Of a stretch of DNA of 17,211 nucleotides, positions 1 to 6,188 are shown piece by piece. The position numbers and the translations under genes are program-made. The notes under the pieces were generated by a model, which did no database searches, was not told the DNA's origin, and saw nothing but the letters and a program-made list of their open reading frames with translations. The DNA lies in assembly GCA_041167675.1 (NCBI GenBank), contig JBEEIB010000641.1, positions 1-17,211 of the forward strand, written 5' to 3'. The DNA is from DASTDH01 sp041167675. GTDB taxonomy: Bacteria > Verrucomicrobiota > Verrucomicrobiia > Chthoniobacterales > JAFAMB01. Every line of letters begins with the position of its first letter. The stretch's first letter is position 1.

Positions 1-73
1 GCTTTTTTTTGTTTAAAAATCTCGGTGCAATACGCTCAACTGATACCGCAGGAAAAACCTATTTAGCGAACCT

Positions 74-108
74 TTGACAACAGTCTTTATTTATGTATTT
101 ATTATAAT
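74..108 (+). promoter_or_regulatory. AT-rich putative promoter of the GxxExxY gene
   Basis: A consensus -35 box TTGACA lies at 74-79. A TATTTA at 96-101 is 16 bp downstream of it, and a perfect TATAAT at 103-108 is 23 bp downstream. The 16-bp spacing is workable for a sigma70-type promoter, while the better -10 box is too far away. The stretch is clearly more AT-rich than the rest of the window and ends 12 bp before the ATG, leaving a very short leader. This is a sequence-motif call only. Confidence 0.4.
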
Positions 109-120
109 GCTCTGAATAAG

Positions 121-567
121 ATGAGTACGAGAAGAGAGTCAGATAAGAACGTAAAGTTCCAGACAGCAAATGGGTGGTCCAAAGTTGTAATCGGCGCTGC
201 AATAGAGGTGCATTCGCTCAAGGGAGCGGGTCTGATCGACAGCATCTACGAGCGATGTATGCTCCGAGAGTTCGAATTACGAAACGTACCCGTTCTCAGT
301 CAGCTCGATGATAAAATCGAATACAAAGGCCTAGTCTTTTCTACACCGCTGACGCTTGATCTCTACGTCGATGACTGCCTTTTAGTGGAGCTAAAAGCGG
401 TTCAGGCGGTGCTCCCGATTCACAAGGCACAACTCCGCAGTTATATGAAGCTGCTTAATGCCCCTCTCGGCCTCCTAATCAACTTTCACGAACTGAGTTT
501 AAAGAATGGTATCCACCGCTTGATGTTGCCGAGGAGCAGCGGCAACGACAATGCACAGAAGGACTGA
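121..567 (+). CDS. GxxExxY family protein
   Basis: This 148-aa protein matches the GxxExxY family (PD-(D/E)XK nuclease-like fold), which is small, widespread and often multi-copy in Verrucomicrobiota, Planctomycetes and other environmental bacteria. The pattern IGAAIEVH followed by KGAGLIDSIYERC is the family signature; the motif Glu is a conservative Asp here (G-L-I-D-S-I-Y). The later LVELKAV segment and the LLINF near the end are also typical. Length is normal, slightly long at the N-terminus. No molecular role has been firmly assigned to the family; a nuclease-like role is an inference from the fold. It stands alone, convergent with the Nudix gene. The ATG has no clear Shine-Dalgarno site. 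Confidence 0.85.
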   Translation: MSTRRESDKNVKFQTANGWSKVVIGAAIEVHSLKGAGLIDSIYERCMLREFELRNVPVLSQLDDKIEYKGLVFSTPLTLDLYVDDCLLVELKAVQAVLPIHKAQLRSYMKLLNAPLGLLINFHELSLKNGIHRLMLPRSSGNDNAQKD

Positions 568-660
568 AGAATTTTCTAAACAGAAGGAAGCGAAGGTAAA
601 AAGCCGTAGAACACGATGCGCCGAAAGCTGTGCTGGACGAGCCGCAATCCCCCGGATGCT

Positions 661-1251
661 TTAACCGGATTTTCTCAACCATCCTTTTGTCTGTGCTAAT
701 AAAAGCAGGATAATCGTTTTCGCGTCCTGGATTCGCCCGTTATCAATCCAATCAAGAGCTTCATCGAACCCAAGCTCTATCACTTCAATATCTTCACCCT
801 CCTCGCTATTGCCGGCTCTTTCTCCGGCCGGTGAACCGTACTCCGCAACGAAAAAGAAAAGTTTCTCCGTTACTGATCCCGGGCTCATATAAGTCTCGAG
901 GACCTTGTGCACCTCGTCCACTTTTACCCCCAGCTCCTCTTCGGCTTCGCGCCGGATCGCCTCCTCAGGTGACTGATTGTCCAACAATCCTGCGCAGGCC
1001 TCGATCAGCATTCCATCCTCCGAACCGTTGACGTAGGCAGGAAAACGAAATTGTCGAGTCAGCAACACGGTGCCGCGCTTACGATTAATCAGCAGAATCG
1101 CTGCGCCATTCCCACGATCATATGTTTCCCGGGTTATAATTTTCCACGATCCGTCTCTCATCCGATAATCGAACGTGGTTTTTTTGAGCAAATACCAATC
1201 GTCCGAAAGCGTTTTGACCTGGCGGATCCTAACTCGCTCGCTGTTTCTCAT
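661..1251 (-). CDS. nudK: Nudix hydrolase, GDP-mannose/ADP-sugar pyrophosphatase type
   Basis: This 196-aa protein is close in length to E. coli NudK (191 aa) and likely hydrolyses a nucleoside diphosphate sugar (GDP-mannose or ADP-ribose class) in the cytoplasm. The Nudix box is at residues 88-109, with the metal-binding core REAEEELGV at 101-109. The first Glu of the classical box (G-x5-E) is Ser94 here. SPGSVTEKLFFFVAEY (about 123-138) and the C-terminal EGEDIEVIELGF...GRIQDAKTI segment are characteristic of the NudK/ADP-ribose pyrophosphatase branch. It lies 7 bp after the DUF4406 gene on the same strand, so the two are probably co-transcribed. The family is certain; the exact substrate is not. 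Confidence 0.85.
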   Translation of the reverse strand: MRNSERVRIRQVKTLSDDWYLLKKTTFDYRMRDGSWKIITRETYDRGNGAAILLINRKRGTVLLTRQFRFPAYVNGSEDGMLIEACAGLLDNQSPEEAIRREAEEELGVKVDEVHKVLETYMSPGSVTEKLFFFVAEYGSPAGERAGNSEEGEDIEVIELGFDEALDWIDNGRIQDAKTIILLLLAQTKGWLRKSG

Positions 1252-1258
1252 CGGATTG

Positions 1259-1642
1259 CTAGATGGTTGCGAAATCTATTTCAGCAGTGGAGAGATAGAC
1301 CGGCTTGCCGGCAGAACGCGCTAAGCTCACCATTTCGTCCGCTCCGATGGACGGGCCGCCAATTCTCAGGACGGCATCAACACACTCCACCAACCGTCGC
1401 CCAACCGGATGAAAAATCTCATTCCAGACTGCATCACCGAATGTTTGCGAGCCAGCCACTTCGATCAGCGAAAGCGCTATTGCCTCGCCAGTAACCGGCA
1501 AATGTCCCATCCGAAAGACTTCTAAGGCGACTTCGTTCATCCGTCGATAGTTCGCGTGGATGAGTAAAGGATCATCGTTGGTGTTGGAACGATAAGGCCC
1601 AGCAATCAGGATTAGCTTTGGCGAATTCGGCGAGTGAGACAT
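1259..1642 (-). CDS. DUF4406 / nucleoside 2-deoxyribosyltransferase-like protein
   Basis: This 127-aa cytoplasmic protein begins with a beta-strand and nucleotide-loop pattern, LILIAGPYRS (residues 10-19). Near the C-terminus it has a VDAVLRIGGPSIGADEMVSLARSAGKPVYL pattern (broken down: VDAVLRI, then GADEM, then AGKPVYL). This layout is typical of DUF4406 and the wider nucleoside 2-deoxyribosyltransferase fold, where the Glu in the GADE segment corresponds to the catalytic carboxylate. It is promoter-proximal to the Nudix gene, with a 7-bp gap, which suggests a joint role in cleaving or cleaning up nucleosides or nucleotide sugars; this is an inference. It diverges from the lysR gene and may be controlled by it. 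Substrate unknown. Confidence 0.75.
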   Translation of the reverse strand: MSHSPNSPKLILIAGPYRSNTNDDPLLIHANYRRMNEVALEVFRMGHLPVTGEAIALSLIEVAGSQTFGDAVWNEIFHPVGRRLVECVDAVLRIGGPSIGADEMVSLARSAGKPVYLSTAEIDFATI

Positions 1643-1710
1643 ATTTTTTTAGGGGATGCTCACCATAGGAGCGATTCCGATGAAATCGGTAACGATTTGT
1701 TGTCAGAGGA

Positions 1711-1731
1711 GCCATCATTCGTAATGATGGC
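1711..1731. promoter_or_regulatory. Perfect 21-bp palindrome, candidate LysR-type operator
   Basis: The sequence reads GCCATCATT, a CGT spacer, then AATGATGGC: two perfect 9-bp inverted arms. Its core is ATC-N9-GAT, which includes the T-N11-A pattern typical of LysR-type regulator binding sites. It lies 3 bp before the GTG start of lysR and about 70 bp upstream of the divergent DUF4406 gene, the usual place for an autoregulatory LTTR site. A second, shorter dyad (CCGAT-GAA-ATCGG, 1678-1690) lies closer to the DUF4406 start. No T-tract follows, so a terminator is unlikely. Confidence 0.55.
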
Positions 1732-1734
1732 AAG

Positions 1735-2673
1735 GTGCATCCGAGGTTCCTGCCCGATCTGCTCATATTCCTCGAGGTTGTTCGATCGGGCAGTATCTCG
1801 AAGGCAGCACGTCGACTGCACACAGTTCAAACCAATGTTTCGGCCCGGATGCAAAAGCTCGAAGCGGCCCTGGGCAGCAAATTGCTGACCCGGACAGCTC
1901 GCGGCATCAATCTGACCACAGCCGGCGAGACATTACTACCGGTCGCGCGGCGGCTCGATTCATTGCTCGGCGATCTCGGACAAGTCTTTCCTAAGTCTGG
2001 CAACCGCTCGCCTGCTCTCATTCGCATAGGAAGTTTGGAAACGTTCGCCGCGACTCATCTGGCCGGCCTGATTGCCAGTTACCATCCACTCGATCCGCAA
2101 CCGGAATTCGCGATTACGAACGGCAGCTCGCGTTCCCTCGTACACATGTTGCAGGGGGGCGAACTAGATATTGCATTCGTCTCCCACCCCGCTTCAGTAG
2201 AATCTCTTCGGACCGAGCTTACACTCCAAGAGGAACTTGTTTTATTCGCTCCCAAGGACGGAGGGCACAAGATTAATCCCCAGCGCCTGCTCGTGAACTG
2301 CCATCTGCCTTTGATCGTCCAGCGCCAAGCATGCTCATATTCAGAACGATTTTTGTCCTACTCGGCTGACCATGATTTGCGAGTTCCGCCTACCATCGAA
2401 GCCGGATCAGTCGAGGCGCTTCTGGGCCTCGTCGAAAACGGTCTTGGATTTGCGATCGCACCGCGCAGCTTGATCAGTGGCACTACCCGCCGAATTAGAA
2501 TCGTATCATTAACCCCTTTGGGGCACGATCGCTGGGTCAATATCCATCTGCTCAGCAATCAAGCAGGATCGAACCCGACTTTGCTACGCTTTGTCGAGCA
2601 TTGCCGCGATCGCTTGGCCAACGGAGTTGCGCCCCAAAAACATCTCACACGAAGACCCAAAGTCACCAAGTGA
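1735..2673 (+). CDS. LysR family transcriptional regulator
   Basis: This 312-aa protein has the standard LTTR plan. An N-terminal winged helix-turn-helix spans residues about 5-65 (FLEVVRSGSISKAARRL, then QTNVSARMQKLEAALGSKLL, then TTAGETLLPVARRL). An effector-binding domain follows, about 90-295, with the family-typical QACSYSERFL and VEALLGLVENGLGFAIAPR segments. The GTG at 1735 is the natural start because it places the HTH at the usual distance from the N-terminus; ATGs at 1724 and 1727 are out of frame. It is divergent from the DUF4406-nudK pair and probably autoregulates through the palindrome just upstream. The last residues (KHLTRRPKVTK) are encoded by a hairpin repeat, so the C-terminal tail looks acquired. 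Effector unknown. Confidence 0.92.
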   Translation: MHPRFLPDLLIFLEVVRSGSISKAARRLHTVQTNVSARMQKLEAALGSKLLTRTARGINLTTAGETLLPVARRLDSLLGDLGQVFPKSGNRSPALIRIGSLETFAATHLAGLIASYHPLDPQPEFAITNGSSRSLVHMLQGGELDIAFVSHPASVESLRTELTLQEELVLFAPKDGGHKINPQRLLVNCHLPLIVQRQACSYSERFLSYSADHDLRVPPTIEAGSVEALLGLVENGLGFAIAPRSLISGTTRRIRIVSLTPLGHDRWVNIHLLSNQAGSNPTLLRFVEHCRDRLANGVAPQKHLTRRPKVTK

Positions 2674-2704
2674 AGGACTAACAGCCTCTTTGTGTCTTCA
2701 TGTG
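2646..2704. repeat. Imperfect hairpin repeat across the lysR stop codon
   Basis: Two 17-bp inverted arms, CACACGAAGACCCAAAG (2646-2662) and CTTTGTGTCTTCATGTG (2688-2704), match at 15 of 17 positions when paired. They surround a 25-nt centre that starts with the perfect mini-hairpin TCAC-CAA-GTGA, which contains the lysR TGA. It lies between the convergent lysR and FAH-family genes, so it could act as a bidirectional transcription stop, although no long T-tract follows. It could equally be a dispersed palindromic repeat that supplied the end of lysR. Confidence 0.6.
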
Positions 2705-2787
2705 GTGCGAGGTTTCTACCGATTTTTGCGTTCTTTTGCGGCCGGAATGTCTTCTTAGGCTCCTGCAGAGCGTGACCACTATGTGTG

Positions 2788-2822
2788 GCTCACCCCTCAG
2801 TTCTCACCAATCACCTCTCACC
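2788..2822 (-). repeat. Five-unit heptamer array, consensus GGTGANN
   Basis: Read on the minus strand, 2822 to 2788 divides exactly into five 7-mers: GGTGAGA, GGTGATT, GGTGAGA, ACTGAGG, GGTGAGC. The array lies in the noncoding gap downstream of both lysR and the FAH-family gene. Its 7-bp period and 35-bp length match the arms of the unrelated-sequence element at 15422-15588. Confidence 0.6.
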
Positions 2823-2850
2823 GCTTCCGGCGCTCCTGGCGCTTACCCCG

Positions 2851-3648
2851 CTACCCGGCAGCAACCACCGGGTTCGTCAGCGCCCCGATTTTCTCCACTG
2901 AGATTGAGACGGTATCTCCTGGACGCAAATACCGCGGCGGCTTGGCCGCCATTCCAACTCCATGCGGTGTACCGGTAAGAATCACTGTTCCTGGGATAAG
3001 CGTGGTATTCTGGCTAAGGAAGGAAATAAGGGCCGGAACATCAAAAATCATGTCGTTGGTATTCCAGTCCTGAACAATGTCACTATTCAAAATCGTCTGA
3101 ATCTTCAGATCGTTCGGGTCCGGAATTTCGTCAGGCGTGACAAGTACCGGGCCGAGAGGACAAAAAGTATCGAAACTCTTGCCCCGGCACCATTGTCCGC
3201 CGCCCCACTTCAATTGCCAATCGCGAGCGCTGACGTCGTTTGCACAAGTGTAACCTAATACATACTGCAACGAATTTTCTGGCGTAACGTCCCGGCAGCT
3301 CTTGCCAATCACGACCGCCAATTCGCATTCGTAATCGACCTCTTGGCTGGAACGGGGAAGTTCAATTGGATCTCCGGGATTCTGCAAACTGTTTAGTAAT
3401 TTGGTGAAAACAATTGGTCGCTCGGGAATCTTTGCACCGCTTTCTTCCGCATGCCGTCGGTAATTGAGGCCTATGCCAATCAGATTAGTCGGAGCTACCG
3501 GTGCAAGTCTCCTTTTTACGTCAGCAGTTTTCCCAGTCGGTTTCAAAGAACCAAAAAGTTCACCGCCGAGTTCAAATACTTTCCCATCTGATTGTTCGCT
3601 GCCGTATCGGAATGCGCCAGAAGGATCCTCATATCGAATGATTTTCAT
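2851..3648 (-). CDS. Fumarylacetoacetate hydrolase family protein
   Basis: This 265-aa protein is a cytoplasmic FAH-superfamily enzyme, a metal-dependent hydrolase, decarboxylase or isomerase of acylpyruvate-type or 2-keto acid substrates (FAHD1 and HpcE-like group). The metal ligands of the family are visible as E107 and E109 in VDYECELAVVIGK and D138 in ANDVSARDWQ. GKSFDTF (156-162) supplies the conserved Lys, and TGTPHGVG (225-232) the active-site loop. GLNYRRHAEE (60-69) matches the lid region. The reading frame is open for 33 more codons upstream, but that extension is rich in Arg and Cys and does not resemble the family, so the ATG at 3648 (MKIIRYEDPSG) was chosen. It stands next to no recognisable catabolic cluster, so the substrate cannot be named. 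Confidence 0.88.
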   Translation of the reverse strand: MKIIRYEDPSGAFRYGSEQSDGKVFELGGELFGSLKPTGKTADVKRRLAPVAPTNLIGIGLNYRRHAEESGAKIPERPIVFTKLLNSLQNPGDPIELPRSSQEVDYECELAVVIGKSCRDVTPENSLQYVLGYTCANDVSARDWQLKWGGGQWCRGKSFDTFCPLGPVLVTPDEIPDPNDLKIQTILNSDIVQDWNTNDMIFDVPALISFLSQNTTLIPGTVILTGTPHGVGMAAKPPRYLRPGDTVSISVEKIGALTNPVVAAG

Positions 3649-3781
3649 GTTCGGTGGCGGACAATATTCAACTCCGAATCGGCGATGCAATCGTCTTTGG
3701 CAGCAAAACGAATAATTAAACCGGTATGCTGACGGCTGAGCGCACACACAGCAGAGGCAAAAAAACAGTTCTGAGGTTTCG

Positions 3782-4609
3782 CTAACCTTGGACGTTGCGT
3801 ACTTCCGCGGCCAACGGATCTTCGAGCAACCGCTCCGGTGACGGTCGATCGGGAATCTTTGTTCTCAACGATAGCATCTCCGCCAGGCAGACCCCGGCCA
3901 CGATGGAGGCTCGATCCAGCGCGTCGGCAGCCGCTGCCCCCTGGCCGTTCTGCGCTCGGGAAATGCCGACATTCAGATGGCGAATAATCGAATGAAACCA
4001 CTGAAGGGCGAGATTGAATTGTTCGGAGGGAGGCAATTGGTCCGCTCTTTCCATTCGCTCGACCTTCGCGACGTAAGCTCCGTGTAGGGAAACGAGACAA
4101 CAGCGGCAAAAGAGCAGAAGAAATTCTTGAGTTTCGGTGATTGTCAAGAACCTGGCGTTGGCCAAACCAACCACCATCCAGAGAATCGGCTTGCCGTAAT
4201 AGGAAAAATGGATCTCGATCGCGCTCCGGCAATTAGCCCCCCTTAGCTCGCCGCGCGCCGCCGCGTCGGACCGGAACGATCGGAGGGATCGGTGCAGCGT
4301 CAGTAAGAGACTTTCGGACGACTCGGCCAAGATGTTGTCCAGTTCCGATCTTTCTTCACCAATCATTGAACCTCGGCTGATGATGCCATTAGCCAGCGAA
4401 ATAGGACTTCGCTCGTGGAGCTGCACATCCGGCTGCCAGCAATAACCAAAGAAAACCTGGCCATCGATGAATTGTGCGAGCGTTCGGATAAAAGCGTCGA
4501 CGCAAGCATCAACCGTAAACTGCGGAGTCGCGTGTTTTATGAACAAATTAACCGCGGACGCCAGTTGCCGTACGTCAGGCGCTTGGTCTTTCGATGAGTT
4601 GTCGGTCAT
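3782..4609 (-). CDS. Hypothetical protein, possible GAF-like domain
   Basis: I do not recognise this 275-aa protein. It has no signal peptide or clear membrane segment. Residues about 33-195 read like a small alpha/beta sensor domain: TVDACVDAFIRTLAQFIDGQVFFGYCW at the start and ILWMVVGLANARFLTITETQEFLLLFCRCC at the end, resembling the last strand and helix of a GAF domain. The C-terminal third is helical and contains a run of small residues (GQGAAAADALDRASIVAGVC). There is a cluster of Cys in FCRCC. It lies about 80 bp downstream of the tRNA-His on the same strand and upstream of the FAH-family gene, which begins 133 bp further on. The ATG at 4609 lacks a strong Shine-Dalgarno site. The GAF assignment is tentative. 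Confidence 0.6.
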   Translation of the reverse strand: MTDNSSKDQAPDVRQLASAVNLFIKHATPQFTVDACVDAFIRTLAQFIDGQVFFGYCWQPDVQLHERSPISLANGIISRGSMIGEERSELDNILAESSESLLLTLHRSLRSFRSDAAARGELRGANCRSAIEIHFSYYGKPILWMVVGLANARFLTITETQEFLLLFCRCCLVSLHGAYVAKVERMERADQLPPSEQFNLALQWFHSIIRHLNVGISRAQNGQGAAAADALDRASIVAGVCLAEMLSLRTKIPDRPSPERLLEDPLAAEVRNVQG

Positions 4610-4689
4610 GCCAATCAGCGGCTTCTGGTTTCAGGTTCAGCCCGAACAGTCCTGCAATCGGGGTGATTGGCAACTATTAAGCATGCAGG

Positions 4690-4765
4690 TGGGGTGGCCG
4701 ACGGGGCTCGAACCCGCAACAGCCGGAACCACAATCCGGGGCTCTACCATTGAGCTACGGCCACC
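4690..4765 (-). tRNA. tRNA-His (anticodon GUG)
   Basis: The reverse complement folds as a complete cloverleaf of 76 nt. The acceptor GUGGCCG pairs with CGGCCAC, the D-stem GCUC with GAGC, and the anticodon stem CCGGA with UCCGG around UU-GUG-GU. The T-arm is GCGGG-UUCGAGC-CCCGU (one G-U pair). The extra G at position -1 opposite C73, diagnostic for tRNA-His, is genomically encoded, and the 3' CCA is also encoded (4690-4692). Confidence 0.97.
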
Positions 4766-4783
4766 GCAAATAAGCGAGCCACT

Positions 4784-4811
4784 ATCCTAGCCCAACTTCT
4801 CTGTTCGCCAA
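4784..4811 (-). promoter_or_regulatory. Putative promoter of tRNA-His
   Basis: On the minus strand, TTGGCG (4811-4806) and TAGGAT (4789-4784) are separated by 16 bp and end 18 bp before the mature tRNA 5' end. This position and spacing fit a sigma70-type promoter with a short 5' leader removed by RNase P. The call rests on motif match only. Confidence 0.45.
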
Positions 4812-4964
4812 GCCGATTTTGTGGGCGTTGCAGACTCGCGAAACCGCTGTCGCGTAGGAGGATCCGACTCGCGAGCTGCATTTTGGTTCGATTTTCTGCG
4901 ACCGTATGGTAAGAAACGGATTTGCGATCTCCGAAAGCTTTACCACCGGGTATCGCATCATTTA

Positions 4965-6170
4965 GTGAATTGTCCAAACAACATCCGGCGTCCCGGCTTT
5001 AGCTGCGCCTTCCTGGCGGCCTTGGCGATCGCTCTCGCCTCTCCTTTGGCTAAAGGTCAATTTCTTACTCAGGACCATTCGGTTGATCAGACTGAGATCC
5101 GGGTCGGGATGGTTAACGCGCAGACGGGTATTTCCAACCACATCGGTTCAGAATTTAAGGAGGGTTATCTCGCCTATTTCCTTCGGGTCAATCGCGAGGG
5201 AGGAATTTTTGGACGGCAGATTCGGTCGATTGACTTCGATGATCATTTTGAGCCGCTAGAGACCATCTTTTATACGGAGAGGCTGATTAATACCAACCGG
5301 GTATTTGCCTTGGTTGGTTATGTCGGAACCGCTAATTCGATGACCGCCCTCTCCATGATCAATGAGGCGGGCCTGATTTTCCTCGGGCCAATGACTGGGG
5401 CGGAAAGCCTAAGGCACCCCGTTTTGCCTCTCGTATTCAACGTACGCGCTAGCTATGCAGAAGAGATAGAATCGCTCCTGGCCTACCTGGTGAATGGTTT
5501 AGGACTCAAAAAAATTGCCGTCGTCCGCCAAAACGACAGCTTTGGCGACGATGGCTTCAAGAGCCTGACTCGTGCTTTGCAGAGCCGTCACCTCGAACCG
5601 GTCACCGACTGTAAGTTCGTCCGCAACTCCGTGGATATGCAACCAGCGCTCGACCAGATCGTGGCTACTCGTCCGGATGCGGTCATAATTATGGGAACCC
5701 TCCGCCCGATCGTTTCACTTCTCGAGCGAGCCAAATCGACCGAATTAGGCCACACGAAGTTCTGCTCTCTATCGACGATTTCGGCTCAGATGCTGATTAA
5801 AGCGGCGGGACCAACCAGTGAAGGGATGATCCTAACCCAAGTAGTTCCCTCGCCGGAAGACGCTTCCATCCCGCTAGTCAGAAGCTTTCAGGCGGACATG
5901 CGAGCAAGCGGAGCAAACAACCTCTCGCACGTCAGTCTCGAAGGATATTTGGGAGCGATGCTACTCGTGGATGGAATCCGGCGAGCCGGGCCGAATTTGA
6001 CGGAGCAACGCTGTATCGATGCCTTGAACCATACCAATCTCGACTTGCAACCGCTGCGGATCGGCTGGAGCAATAGCGACCACTCAGGTAGTCACGCCGT
6101 TTTTCTTACTCAAATAAAAAACGGAAAATTGGAATCGATCCAGAAGCTTCAACCCACGACCGGCCATTAG
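4965..6170 (+). CDS. Type-I periplasmic ligand-binding protein (branched-chain amino acid/amide type)
   Basis: This is a 401-aa exported receptor of the LivJ/HAAT (Peripla_BP_6) type. The GTG at 4965 gives a compact signal peptide: basic NNIRRPG, a hydrophobic core (FLAALAIALA), and probable cleavage near LAKG-QF. The frame stays open back to a GTG at 4821, but that extension has no signal-like character. Mature landmarks are IRVGMVNAQTG, the GYVGTANSMTALSMINEAGLIF strand-turn, LIFLGPMTGAE, and KKIAVVRQNDSFGDDG at the second-lobe entry. No ABC permease or ATPase gene follows. Instead the sensor kinase starts 18 bp downstream, so the protein probably hands ligand to the kinase's extracytoplasmic domain instead of a transporter. 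That role is inferred; the fold is secure. Confidence 0.85.
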   Translation: MNCPNNIRRPGFSCAFLAALAIALASPLAKGQFLTQDHSVDQTEIRVGMVNAQTGISNHIGSEFKEGYLAYFLRVNREGGIFGRQIRSIDFDDHFEPLETIFYTERLINTNRVFALVGYVGTANSMTALSMINEAGLIFLGPMTGAESLRHPVLPLVFNVRASYAEEIESLLAYLVNGLGLKKIAVVRQNDSFGDDGFKSLTRALQSRHLEPVTDCKFVRNSVDMQPALDQIVATRPDAVIIMGTLRPIVSLLERAKSTELGHTKFCSLSTISAQMLIKAAGPTSEGMILTQVVPSPEDASIPLVRSFQADMRASGANNLSHVSLEGYLGAMLLVDGIRRAGPNLTEQRCIDALNHTNLDLQPLRIGWSNSDHSGSHAVFLTQIKNGKLESIQKLQPTTGH

Positions 6171-6188
6171 CAATCAGGTCAATGACGA

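Noticed and set aside
2700..3258. Plus-strand frames of 92-98 aa opposite the FAH-family gene
   Set aside because: They are antisense to a clear enzyme gene and include the heptamer repeat; there are no protein-family features.
3649..3747. 33-codon extension of the FAH-family gene
   Set aside because: The added residues have no family similarity; MKIIRYEDPSG is a normal FAH-family start.
3645..4232. 195-aa minus-strand frame
   Set aside because: It overlaps the 275-aa gene on the same strand in another frame and is Arg/Ser-rich; it is a shadow frame.
4821..4964. Upstream extension of the binding-protein gene to a GTG at 4821
   Set aside because: The extra 48 residues are Arg/Cys-rich, unlike the family, and would bury the signal peptide; the GTG at 4965 gives a standard exported N-terminus.
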